A DNA stretch of 42,162 bases, from assembly GCA_030532895.1 (NCBI GenBank), contig JAUNKF010000024.1, forward strand, positions 8,466 to 50,627, read 5' to 3'. This document shows positions 1 through 7,791 of this stretch, piece by piece (positions within the stretch are counted from its first letter, which is position 1; every line of letters starts with the position of its first letter). The position numbers and the translations under genes were made by a program. The notes beneath the pieces were generated by a model that searched no databases, was not told where the DNA came from, and saw nothing but the letters and a program-made list of their open reading frames with translations. This DNA is from Lautropia sp. (GTDB lineage: Bacteria > Pseudomonadota > Gammaproteobacteria > Burkholderiales > Burkholderiaceae_E).

Positions 1-1167
1 ATGGATTTTTCATTGACGGAAGAGCAGCGCGCCTTCATCGAGACGGCGCGTGATTTTGCCGAGGCCGAGCTGGCGCCTCATGCTGCTGAGTGGGACGAGC
101 AGGGCGTGTTTCCACGCGAGGCCATTGCCAAGGCGGGCGCGTTGGGCTTTTGTGGCCTGTATGCCAGCGAGGATATCGGCGGGTTGGGCCTGCCCCGACT
201 GGATGCCGCGTTGGTCTTTGAGGAAATGGCGGCCGTCGATCCGTCCACGACCGCTTTCATCACCATTCACAACATGGTGGCCTGGATCATTGGTCAGTGG
301 GGGGGAGAGGCCGTCAAGGCGCGTTGGGGGGATGCACTGACCACCGGGGCCGCGCTGGGCTCCTATTGCCTCACCGAGCCAGGTGCGGGTTCGGATGCGG
401 GCTCGTTGAAGACACGGGCCGAGCGGGATGGGGAGGTTTATCGCATCAATGGGGCCAAGGCTTTCATTTCCGGGGCAGGCAGTACTGATCTGCTCGTGGT
501 GATGGCTCGCACGGGGGCGCCGGATTCGGGGGCCAAAGGGGTGACGGCTTTTGCCGTGCCGGCCGACAGCCCGGGCATCGAATACGGCAAGAAGGAAGAC
601 AAGATGGGCTGGAACAGCCAGCCGACCCGAACGATCAGCTTCGACAACGTGGTGGTGCCGGCCGAGAACCGGTTGGCCGGCGAAGGCGAGGGCTTCAAGA
701 TCGCGATGAAGGGACTGGACGGGGGGCGGATCAACATCGCCACCTGCTCGGTGGGCGCCGCGCAAGGCGCGTTGAACGCAGCCCAGCGTTATCTGCACGA
801 GCGGCAGCAGTTTGGCCGGCCACTGGCAAGTTTTCAGGCGTTGCAGTTCAAACTGGCCGACATGGCCACCGATCTGGTGGCGGCGCGCCAGATGGTGCGG
901 CTTGCTGCCAGCAAGCTCGACAGCGGCGATCCGGATGCCACGACCTATTGTGCGATGGCCAAGCGCTTTGCCACGGATGCCGGTTTCGACGTGGTGAACC
1001 AGGGCCTGCAATTGCACGGCGGCTATGGTTATATCCGCGAATATCCGCTGGAGCGCCTGTTGCGGGATGCACGGGTGCATCAGATTCTGGAAGGTACGAA
1101 TGAAATCATGCGCGTCATCATCGCGCGGCGATTGCTGCAGGATGGCGCCACGGAGACGATACGATGA
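1..1167 (+). CDS. Acyl-CoA dehydrogenase, isobutyryl-CoA dehydrogenase type
   Basis: A 388-residue FAD-dependent acyl-CoA dehydrogenase, which oxidises a short branched acyl-CoA to the 2,3-enoyl-CoA and passes electrons to ETF. The family signature YCLTEPGAGSD lies near residue 122, and the C-terminal LEGTNEIMR motif supplies the likely catalytic base (E364). Length is normal for the family. It overlaps the next gene by the four bases ATGA, so the two are translationally coupled. The neighbours, an enoyl-CoA hydratase and a 3-hydroxyisobutyrate dehydrogenase, point to valine degradation and so to isobutyryl-CoA as substrate; this is inference from context, and another short-chain acyl-CoA remains possible. 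The window begins on the ATG, so the promoter, the ribosome binding site and any upstream mmsA lie outside view. Confidence 0.93.
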   Translation: MDFSLTEEQRAFIETARDFAEAELAPHAAEWDEQGVFPREAIAKAGALGFCGLYASEDIGGLGLPRLDAALVFEEMAAVDPSTTAFITIHNMVAWIIGQWGGEAVKARWGDALTTGAALGSYCLTEPGAGSDAGSLKTRAERDGEVYRINGAKAFISGAGSTDLLVVMARTGAPDSGAKGVTAFAVPADSPGIEYGKKEDKMGWNSQPTRTISFDNVVVPAENRLAGEGEGFKIAMKGLDGGRINIATCSVGAAQGALNAAQRYLHERQQFGRPLASFQALQFKLADMATDLVAARQMVRLAASKLDSGDPDATTYCAMAKRFATDAGFDVVNQGLQLHGGYGYIREYPLERLLRDARVHQILEGTNEIMRVIIARRLLQDGATETIR

Positions 1168-1955
1168 GCACAGACAAGTTGTATGCCGGGTTGCTGTTGC
1201 GCCGCGAAGGGCAGACGGCGGTGGTGACGCTGGACAACCCGCCCGCGCATACCTGGACGGCCGAGAGCCTCTCGGCGCTGACTCGCCTGGTGGCCGACCT
1301 GAATGCCGATCCTGAGGTGCGGGCCTTGGTCATCACCGGCGGTGGGGAGAAGTTCTTCAGTGCGGGGGCCGACTTGAAGCTCTTTGCCAGCGGGGACAAG
1401 GCCGTGGCCGCGACGATGGCCCGGCGTTTTGGGCAAGCCTTCGAGGCGCTGGCGGCCTTCGAGGGCGTGAGCATTGCGGCCATCAATGGTTATGCGATGG
1501 GCGGCGGTCTGGAGTGTGCGCTGTCTTGTGATCTGCGGGTGGCTGAAGAACACGCCGTGATGGCCTTGCCCGAGGCCACGGTGGGCTTGCTGCCGTGTGC
1601 AGGGGGCACGCAGTGGTTGACCCGAGCCGTGGGCGAGAGCTGGGCCAAGCGGATGGTTCTGCTTGGCGAGCGGGTGAACGCCGAGACGGCGCTGCGCATC
1701 GGCCTGGTGGAAGAAGTGGTGCCGAAGGGTGAAGCCTTGAAGCGGGCCTTGGCGCTGGCCGAGCAGGTCGTGCGCCAAAGCCCGGGGGCGGTTCGTGCCT
1801 GCAAGCAGTTGATTCACGCCGCTCGCCACGGCAGCGCGCAAGGCGGGCTGATCCTGGAGCGCGAGCTGTTCGTCGATCTGTTCGATACCGAGGATCAGCG
1901 CGAGGGCGTCAATGCCTTCCTGGAGAAACGCAAGGCCGAATGGCGATATGCCTAG
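1164..1955 (+). CDS. Enoyl-CoA hydratase (crotonase family)
   Basis: A 263-residue crotonase-fold enzyme expected to add water to an enoyl-CoA; in this operon that would be methacrylyl-CoA to 3-hydroxyisobutyryl-CoA. The oxyanion-hole segments FSAGADLKLF (about 65-74) and GYAMGGGLEC (109-118) are present. Both glutamates used by true hydratases are conserved (E117 in GGGLEC and E137 in LPEATVG), which argues against a mere isomerase or hydrolase. It starts inside the stop of the acyl-CoA dehydrogenase (ATGA overlap). Its TAG stop is immediately followed by a copy of the dispersed repeat described separately. A separate 3-hydroxyisobutyryl-CoA hydrolase, which the pathway also needs, is not in the window. 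Confidence 0.92.
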   Translation: MSTDKLYAGLLLRREGQTAVVTLDNPPAHTWTAESLSALTRLVADLNADPEVRALVITGGGEKFFSAGADLKLFASGDKAVAATMARRFGQAFEALAAFEGVSIAAINGYAMGGGLECALSCDLRVAEEHAVMALPEATVGLLPCAGGTQWLTRAVGESWAKRMVLLGERVNAETALRIGLVEEVVPKGEALKRALALAEQVVRQSPGAVRACKQLIHAARHGSAQGGLILERELFVDLFDTEDQREGVNAFLEKRKAEWRYA

Positions 1956-1984
1956 CGCGGGGACGAACAAGTTCATAACACGCT
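1953..1984. repeat. Dispersed intergenic repeat, copy 1
   Basis: An element of about 32 bp beginning at the stop codon of the enoyl-CoA hydratase gene: AGCGCGGGGACGAACAAG followed by TTCATAACACGCT. Copies 2 (3082-3113) and 3 (31143-31174) match it with only a few changes. It lies inside the valine operon, between the hydratase and mmsB. Function is unknown. Consensus, from reading the three copies: AGCGYGGGGAYGARYAAG then TKCATRACACGC. Confidence 0.6.
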
Positions 1985-2012
1985 CTGGATTCAAGAAAAC
2001 AAGGAGACGAGC

Positions 2013-2927
2013 ATGACGGACAACAGCAGCCTGGTTGGGTTCATCGGGTTGGGCAACATGGGTGGCCCGATGGCGGCCAATCTGGTCAAGGCCGGATATC
2101 GGGTACGCGCTTTCGACCTGTCGGCCGATGCGCTGGCGGCTGCCGCGGCGCAGGGTGTCGAGACGGCGGCCTCGGCCGAGTTGGCGGTGGACGGGGCGGA
2201 TGTCGTGATCTCGATGTTGCCGGCGAGCCGTCATGTGGAAGGCTTGTATCTGGGCGAGCAAGGTTTGCTGACCCGTCTGGCCGCCGGGACGCTGGTGATC
2301 GATTGCAGCACGATCGCGCCGGCCTCGGCCCGGAAGGTGGCGGATTCGGCGCAGGCACGTGGGCTGGCGATGATCGATGCGCCGGTCTCGGGTGGCACGG
2401 CTGGTGCTGCCGCCGGTACGCTCACCTTCATCGTGGGTGGTGCCGCCGAGGCGCTGGAACGGGCGCGCCCCGTGTTGCAGGCCATGGGCAAGAACATCTT
2501 CCATATGGGCGATGCCGGCGCGGGCCAAGTGGCCAAGCTCTGCAACAACATGGCCTTGGGGGTCATCATGGCGGCCACGGGCGAGGCGCTGGCGATGGGG
2601 GTGGCCCACGGGCTTGACCCGAAAGCGCTGTCCGACATGATGGGGGTCAGCACGAGCCGTAGCTGGGCCACCGAGGTCTGCAACCCGTGGCCCGGCGTGC
2701 ACGAGAACGCACCGGCCGGCCGAGGGTATACGGGGGGTTTTGGCAATGACCTGATGCTGAAGGATCTGGGGCTGGCGGCCGAGGCGGCCATGAGCAGCGG
2801 GGTGCCGATTCCGCTGGGCGAGCTGGCCAGAAACCTCTACGCGCTCAACAGCAAGGCAGGTCGTGGCGGCCTCGATTTCTCCAGCGTGGTGAAACTCTTC
2901 GAGGCGACACAGAGTAAGCAGGGCTAG
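2013..2927 (+). CDS. mmsB: 3-hydroxyisobutyrate dehydrogenase
   Basis: A 304-residue NAD(P)-dependent beta-hydroxyacid dehydrogenase that oxidises 3-hydroxyisobutyrate to methylmalonate semialdehyde in valine breakdown. The N-terminal Rossmann motif GLGNMG (residues 12-17), the substrate-binding segment DAPVSGG (122-128) and the catalytic lysine in GQVAKLCNN (K175) are all present. A good ribosome binding site (AAGGAG) precedes the ATG. It follows the acyl-CoA dehydrogenase and hydratase genes after 57 bp that hold a dispersed repeat. The specific substrate is supported by the operon; the family also contains tartronate semialdehyde reductases, which would fit this context less well. Confidence 0.92.
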   Translation: MTDNSSLVGFIGLGNMGGPMAANLVKAGYRVRAFDLSADALAAAAAQGVETAASAELAVDGADVVISMLPASRHVEGLYLGEQGLLTRLAAGTLVIDCSTIAPASARKVADSAQARGLAMIDAPVSGGTAGAAAGTLTFIVGGAAEALERARPVLQAMGKNIFHMGDAGAGQVAKLCNNMALGVIMAATGEALAMGVAHGLDPKALSDMMGVSTSRSWATEVCNPWPGVHENAPAGRGYTGGFGNDLMLKDLGLAAEAAMSSGVPIPLGELARNLYALNSKAGRGGLDFSSVVKLFEATQSKQG

Positions 2928-3081
2928 ATGGCGCGCTGGCACCGTCATGGATGGTGGCGCCCTCCGAAGACCGGATCTGCCATCGCAAGCGCCCACGCCG
3001 GGCATGCATGCCAGCCTCTGCCTGCCAAGGCAGCCAAGCCTTGGCGGCGCGTGGCGCCTTGTCAGCCCGCGGTTTCGGGGC

Positions 3082-3113
3082 CAGCGCGGGGACGAGCAAG
3101 TGCATAACACGCC
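3082..3113. repeat. Dispersed intergenic repeat, copy 2
   Basis: CAGCGCGGGGACGAGCAAG followed by TGCATAACACGCC. It matches copy 1 at nearly all positions, differing mainly at GAA/GAG and TTC/TGC. It lies between mmsB and the ABC importer genes. Confidence 0.6.
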
Positions 3114-3263
3114 TAGCAACCGGAGCCGTGCCCATGTCTCGTGATGTTGCATGGCGTCGTGGCAGATACCGTCGCCACAGCGCTGACAAGCAGGGTCTCA
3201 GCACCGGAAATGTTGCGATGCAGTAAAGGTTTTCCCGGATTGAAGCCCTCTCTTTGGCCCTGT

Positions 3264-3292
3264 TTGTGCTCTAAAGGTAAGAAAGCTTTAAA
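3264..3292 (+). promoter_or_regulatory. Possible sigma70 promoter of the ABC importer operon
   Basis: TTGTGC (3264-3269), a 17-base spacer, and TTTAAA (3287-3292), lying about 70 bases before the chosen start of the binding protein. The spacing is ideal but both boxes are imperfect, so this is only a suggestion. Confidence 0.3.
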
Positions 3293-3361
3293 ACCGAGGC
3301 GGTGTTCGGAAAGGCTTGGGGTAGGATGTCCGCTTTCATCTATCTTGGGGAGTTTGCCCGG

Positions 3362-4852
3362 ATGAAGCGGCGAGAATTTGCGGTATCGGCCCTGGGGCTG
3401 GCGGGCGGTCTGAGCGTGGCACCGTGGGTGCAGGCCAGCGCGCGGGATGGCAACCTGACGCTCGGCATGGCGTTGGAACCGCCAGGACTGGATCCGACCA
3501 CGGGGGCTGCATCTGCCATCGCCGAGGTGGTGCTCTACAACGTGTTCGAGACGCTGACCCATATCGGCCCGGGTGGCAAGCTGACGCCCTTGCTGGCCGA
3601 GCGCTGGTCGGTGTCGGAAGACCAGAGGACCTACACCTTCCAGCTCAAACCTGGCGTGCGTTTTCAGAACGGCAAGCCCTGTGATGCCGAGGCGGTTCGC
3701 TTCAGTCTGATGCGGGCCGGGGCAGCGGACAGCGTCAACAAGGACAAGGCGTTTTTTGCGTCCTTCGCGTCGGTAGAGGCAAAAGACGCGCACACGGTGG
3801 TGATCCGATTGAAGGCACCGGAACCGGATTTCCTGTTCATGATGGGGCAGGCCACGGCCGTGATCGTGGAGCCGGACAGCGTGGCCTCGAATGCGACGAA
3901 GCCGGTTGGCACGGGGCCGTATCAGCTGGCCCGCTGGAGTCGGGGGTCTTCGCTGACGCTGTCGGCGTGGCCTGGCTTTCGTGACTTGGCTTCCATCCGC
4001 ATCAAGCGGGTCACGTTCCGCTTCATCAGTGAGCCGGCGGCGCAGATCGCCGCCTTGCTGGCGAAGGACGTGGATGCCTTCCCTCGGGTGACAGACCGGG
4101 GCGTGGCGCGCTTCAAGTCCAATCCGGCCTACCAGGTGATGGTGTCCGGTTCCAGGGCGAAGACGATTCTGGCCATCAACAATGCCAAGGCGCCGCTCGA
4201 TGATGTGCGGGTGCGCCGGGCCATTGCGGCGGCCATCGATCGCCAAGCCGTGCTGGCCGCCGCGCAGCAGGGGCATGGTACCCCCATCGGTAGTCACTAT
4301 GTGCCGGGGGCGCCGGGTTATGTGGACATGACCGGAGTGAACGCCTACGACCCCGACAAGGCCAAGGCACTCTTGAAGGAGGCAGGCATCACCACGCCGC
4401 TGAAGCTCACGATCACGCTACCGCCGCCGGCCTACGCCCGGCAGGGGGCGGAGGTGGTGATGGCTCAGCTGGCCAAGGTGGGCATCCTCTGCACCGGTCG
4501 CACCGTCGAATGGGCGCAGTGGCTCGAAGGCACCTACCGCAACCGCGATTACGACCTGACGATCATCTCGCATGTGGAGCCGCTCGATCTGGGCAATTTC
4601 GTCAAGCCCGGTTACTACTGGGGCTATGAGTCGGCGCGTTTCAACGCGCTGTATGCGCGAATCCGTACCGAGCTGGATGAGAGCAAGCGTCTGGCCATGT
4701 TGGGTGAGGCGCAGAAAATCCTGGCCGAGGATTGCGTGCTGGCCTGGTTGTATCAGCCGCACTGGGTGACGATCGCCGACAGCAAACTGAAGGGGCTGTG
4801 GGATGACATGCCGATCCTGGCCAACGATCTGAGCACGCTGCATTGGGGCTGA
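3362..4852 (+). CDS. ABC transporter substrate-binding protein, peptide/nickel family (SBP_bac_5)
   Basis: Periplasmic binding protein of the dipeptide/oligopeptide class, 496 residues from the ATG at 3362. That start is chosen because GGGGAG lies nine bases upstream and the protein then opens with a twin-arginine-like signal, MKRREFAVSALG, running through a hydrophobic stretch to a likely cleavage near VQASA. The frame is open upstream to a GTG at 3302 and an ATG at 3326, which would bury the signal. The mature part shows family features: a TLGMALEPPGLDP opening, the Y-NVFETL segment, LAERWSVSEDQRTYTF and KPGVRFQNGKP. Two permease genes follow. The ligand is unknown; peptides, nickel chelates, opines or glycosides are all handled by relatives. 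Confidence 0.9.
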   Translation: MKRREFAVSALGLAGGLSVAPWVQASARDGNLTLGMALEPPGLDPTTGAASAIAEVVLYNVFETLTHIGPGGKLTPLLAERWSVSEDQRTYTFQLKPGVRFQNGKPCDAEAVRFSLMRAGAADSVNKDKAFFASFASVEAKDAHTVVIRLKAPEPDFLFMMGQATAVIVEPDSVASNATKPVGTGPYQLARWSRGSSLTLSAWPGFRDLASIRIKRVTFRFISEPAAQIAALLAKDVDAFPRVTDRGVARFKSNPAYQVMVSGSRAKTILAINNAKAPLDDVRVRRAIAAAIDRQAVLAAAQQGHGTPIGSHYVPGAPGYVDMTGVNAYDPDKAKALLKEAGITTPLKLTITLPPPAYARQGAEVVMAQLAKVGILCTGRTVEWAQWLEGTYRNRDYDLTIISHVEPLDLGNFVKPGYYWGYESARFNALYARIRTELDESKRLAMLGEAQKILAEDCVLAWLYQPHWVTIADSKLKGLWDDMPILANDLSTLHWG

Positions 4853-4881
4853 GCGACGGCATGGGCAGGGACGCCTGACGC

Positions 4882-5856
4882 ATGAATGCCTTTTTGCTGC
4901 GACGTGCGGCGGCGCTGCTCTTGACCCTGCTGGCCGCCTCCATCGTGATCTTCCTCGTGCTGGAAGTGTTGCCGGGCAATGTGGCCGAGGTGATGATGGG
5001 GCCGGATGCCGATCCGGAGGCGGTCGAGGCGCTGGCCACGCAATTGGGGCTGGATCGGCCTGCCTGGCAGCGCTATGCCGAGTGGGTGTTGGGGCTGCTG
5101 ACGGGCCAGATGGGTGAGAGCCATGTCTATGGCTCGCCGGTGGCCGACCTCGTGCTGGAGCGGCTCTGGCTGACGGTGCCGCTGGCCTTGCTGGCCATGA
5201 CGCTGACCGTGTTGCTGGCGCTCGGGGTGGGGGTTTATGCGGCCTTGCATCATCGGCGCTGGGCCGACACCGGGCTGATGGCGATAGCCCAGTTGGGCGT
5301 GGCGATGCCGAGCTTCTGGCTGGCGATGTTGCTGATTCTGGTGTTTTCGGTCTGGCTGGGGTGGGTGCCGGCGGGAGGCTTCGATGGCTGGGCATCGGAT
5401 CTGGATGCCCCGTGGTGGCAAGGGGTGCTGAACGGTTTGCGGGCTTTGCTGTTGCCGGCACTGGCGCTGGCCGGGGTGCAGGCTGCCATCCTTGCCCGCT
5501 TCGTGCGCTCGTCGGTGCTGGAGGTTCAGGGGGAGGTGTTCGTGCGCACGGCACGCGCCAAGGGCTTGCCGCCGTCCCGCATCCTGTGGCGCCATGTGTT
5601 TCGCAACGCGCTGATTCCGGTGCTGACGGTGGCCGGCATGCAGTTTGCCGAGCTGATGGCCGGGGCTGTGGTCATCGAGAATGTGTTTTCGTTGCCGGGT
5701 CTGGGGCGCTTGCTGTTTCAGAGTATCGCCAATCGCGATCTGATCGTGGTGCGCAATTGTGTGTTGTTGCTGGTGGCGATGGTGGTGGTGTTGAACTTTC
5801 TGGTGGATGTGGTCTACGCGATGATCGATCCGCGGCTGAGGGCGAGGGCGCTGTGA
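4882..5856 (+). CDS. ABC transporter permease, DppB type
   Basis: Inner-membrane permease of 324 residues with the layout of DppB/OppB: an N-terminal membrane segment at about 9-29, a periplasmic stretch containing LGLDRPAWQRYAEW, then five further hydrophobic segments. The cytoplasmic coupling loop that contacts the ATPase is visible near residues 217-246 (VRTARAKGLPPSRILWRH). Its stop overlaps the GTG start of the second permease. It forms an importer with the binding protein before it and the DppC-like gene after it. Confidence 0.9.
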   Translation: MNAFLLRRAAALLLTLLAASIVIFLVLEVLPGNVAEVMMGPDADPEAVEALATQLGLDRPAWQRYAEWVLGLLTGQMGESHVYGSPVADLVLERLWLTVPLALLAMTLTVLLALGVGVYAALHHRRWADTGLMAIAQLGVAMPSFWLAMLLILVFSVWLGWVPAGGFDGWASDLDAPWWQGVLNGLRALLLPALALAGVQAAILARFVRSSVLEVQGEVFVRTARAKGLPPSRILWRHVFRNALIPVLTVAGMQFAELMAGAVVIENVFSLPGLGRLLFQSIANRDLIVVRNCVLLLVAMVVVLNFLVDVVYAMIDPRLRARAL

Positions 5857-6782
5857 ACGCACCGTCGGACATCGTGGCCGTGAAGGCTGGTGCGGATATC
5901 GACCATCAGCTCACGCAGCATGCGGGCGAATGGCCGGCGATGGTGGGCCGGCGTTTCTGGCAGCGTGCCTGGCGGCATCCCGGCTTTGCGACGGGGGCGG
6001 TGCTCACGCTGTTGGTGGTGCTGATGGCCTTGCTATCGTGGGGGTGGACGCCTTATTCTCCATGGGATGTGGACATGGCCGCCACGCTGGCGCCGCCGTC
6101 GGCCGCTCATTGGCTGGGCACCGATGCCTATGGGCGGGATGTGCTGTCCTTGCTGCTTCTGGGGGCGCAGTCCTCGATTCTGGCCGGGCTGATCGCTGTC
6201 GGTATCGGTCTGGTCGGCGGCATGGCATTGGGGCTGCTGGCGGCCGCTCGTCCGGGCTGGGTGCAGGAGCTGATCATGCGCACGGCAGACCTGATGCTGG
6301 CTTTCCCGGCCATTCTCACGGCCATCATGCTCACAGCCGTGTTCGGCGCCGGGCTGGGCAATGCGATCATCGCCGTTGGGGTCTACAACATTCCGTCTTT
6401 CGTCCGGCTCACGCGGGCGGCAGCTGCCACGGTCTGGTCACGCGAGTACACGTTGGCGGCGCGGGCCTGTGGGATGAGCCGCTGGCAGATCACGCGCCGG
6501 CATGTGCTGCCCAACATCATGCCCGTGTTGCTCGTGCAGATCTCGATCCGCTTTGCCGTGGCGATTCTCGCCGAGGCGGCGCTCTCTTATCTGGGCTTTG
6601 GCGTGCAGCCGCCGCAGCCGTCCTGGGGGCGGATGCTGGCCGATGCACAGGCGATGATGTTCGAGGCGCCGATGTTGGCCGTGTGGCCGGGCATGGCGAT
6701 CATGCTGGCCGTGCTCGGGCTGAATCTTTTGGGCGATGGCTTGCGTGATCTGATGGATCCGAAGCTGTCGCGCCGTCGGTGA
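5853..6782 (+). CDS. ABC transporter permease, DppC type
   Basis: Second permease of the importer, 309 residues if it starts at the GTG at 5853, which overlaps the stop of the DppB-like gene (GTGA). The reading frame is open far upstream, but that part lies inside the preceding gene and is a shadow. Features: an N-terminal membrane segment at about 47-70, LGTDAYGRDVLS typical of DppC proteins near residue 89, and the coupling loop YTLAARACGMSRWQ near 199. No ATP-binding gene follows; the next gene encodes a soluble TIM-barrel enzyme. Confidence 0.9.
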   Translation: MNAPSDIVAVKAGADIDHQLTQHAGEWPAMVGRRFWQRAWRHPGFATGAVLTLLVVLMALLSWGWTPYSPWDVDMAATLAPPSAAHWLGTDAYGRDVLSLLLLGAQSSILAGLIAVGIGLVGGMALGLLAAARPGWVQELIMRTADLMLAFPAILTAIMLTAVFGAGLGNAIIAVGVYNIPSFVRLTRAAAATVWSREYTLAARACGMSRWQITRRHVLPNIMPVLLVQISIRFAVAILAEAALSYLGFGVQPPQPSWGRMLADAQAMMFEAPMLAVWPGMAIMLAVLGLNLLGDGLRDLMDPKLSRRR

Positions 6783-6799
6783 GTGAGGCGCATGTCTGC

Positions 6800-7615
6800 A
6801 TGAGACTGGCGTTGACGAACATCGGCTGGGCGCCCGCTGACGATGCGGCGGTGGCGGCGTTGATGCAGCAGCAGGGCATCGATGCGGTGGATGTGGCGCC
6901 GAGCAAGTATTTCGAGGAGCCCTTGCAGGTGAGCGATCAGCAGGTGGCTGCCGTGCGACGCTGGTGGGCTGAGCGGGGTATCGAGATCACCGGCATGCAG
7001 TCGCTGCTCTTCAATGCCGAGCCGGCACTGAACCTGTTCGGCCCGCCGGCTGTGCGCGCGAGGATGCTGGAACGGCTGACGGCTGTCTGTCGGATTGCAG
7101 CCGGCTTGCGCGCGCCGCGGCTCGTTTTCGGTTCTTTCCGCAACCGGGATCGCACCGGGTTGAGCGATGCCGAGGCCCATGCGATGGCGCTGGACTTTTT
7201 GGGGACGTGGGCCGACCGGGCTGCGGCCGAAGGGGTCTGGATCTGCCTCGAAGGGGTGGCGCCCCATTACGGGGCGAATTATCTGACCGACACGATCAGT
7301 ACCGTGGCCCTGGCGAAGCAGCTGAATCATCCTGCCCTGCGGGTGCAGCTCGACACGGTGACGGTGCAGGAGGCAGGCGAAGACATCGAGCGCTTGCTGT
7401 TGCAGCATGCCGCGTTGATCGGCCATGTCCATGCCTGTGAGCGTGACCTGTTGCCCATTGGGGATGGCGACATCCCGCATGAGCGGATGGGAGCGGCCAT
7501 CCGGCGTCATCTGCCGGCGCAGATCGTCTGTCTGGAAATGCTCACACCCGCGGGTGAGCGGCCGACGGCCGCGCTTGGCAGAGCCATCGAGGTGGCCCGT
7601 CGCTACTATGGCTGA
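6800..7615 (+). CDS. Sugar phosphate isomerase/epimerase-like TIM-barrel protein
   Basis: A 271-residue xylose-isomerase-like (AP endonuclease 2 family) barrel. The four metal ligands expected of the fold can be picked out: E151 (CLEGVAP), D185 (VQLDTVTV), H211 (GHVHACERD) and E246 (CLEMLTP). The start at 6800 gives MRLALTNIGW, the usual family beginning; a GTG at 6779 overlapping the permease stop would add seven residues. The gene is coupled to the ABC importer, so it probably acts on the imported compound. The family includes epimerases, isomerases and dehydratases for sugars and polyols, and the exact reaction cannot be read off. Confidence 0.82.
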   Translation: MRLALTNIGWAPADDAAVAALMQQQGIDAVDVAPSKYFEEPLQVSDQQVAAVRRWWAERGIEITGMQSLLFNAEPALNLFGPPAVRARMLERLTAVCRIAAGLRAPRLVFGSFRNRDRTGLSDAEAHAMALDFLGTWADRAAAEGVWICLEGVAPHYGANYLTDTISTVALAKQLNHPALRVQLDTVTVQEAGEDIERLLLQHAALIGHVHACERDLLPIGDGDIPHERMGAAIRRHLPAQIVCLEMLTPAGERPTAALGRAIEVARRYYG

Positions 7616-7791
7616 CCATGTGTTTGGTGTACTCGCCCTCTGTGTGGTGGCAAGCGGTTGTCGGACGGCCGCTGGATGAGTCAAGGGGGCGGTGGGCGCC
7701 AGGGGGTCATGGCGATGCAACCACGTGCCTGGTGTGGCGATGGGTCTGCGCATGATGCACTTTGGTGGCTTCGGCTGCCTAAAATAATGAC

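Larger units (their letters stand above)
2928..3361. other. Intergenic region, 434 bp, no gene seen
   Basis: No credible gene is visible between mmsB and the ABC binding-protein gene. The stretch holds an inverted repeat near 3022-3041 (CCAAGGC, six-base loop, GCCTTGG) followed by GC-rich sequence without a T run, dispersed repeat copy 2, and a possible promoter at 3264-3292. Small open frames here lack ribosome binding sites and recognisable content. Confidence 0.5.

Noticed and set aside
10-1080. A 356-codon minus-strand frame opposite the acyl-CoA dehydrogenase
   Set aside because: A shadow of the plus-strand gene: no domain, no start signal and typical antisense composition.
1080-3152. 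A 690-codon open frame on the minus strand opposite the hydratase and mmsB genes
   Set aside because: Composition is rich in R, H, P, Q and lacks any recognisable domain; the plus strand genes there are well supported. High GC content makes long antisense frames common.
5361-5852. Upstream extension of the DppC-like gene
   Set aside because: It lies entirely within the DppB-like gene; the GTG at 5853 overlapping that gene's stop is the credible start.
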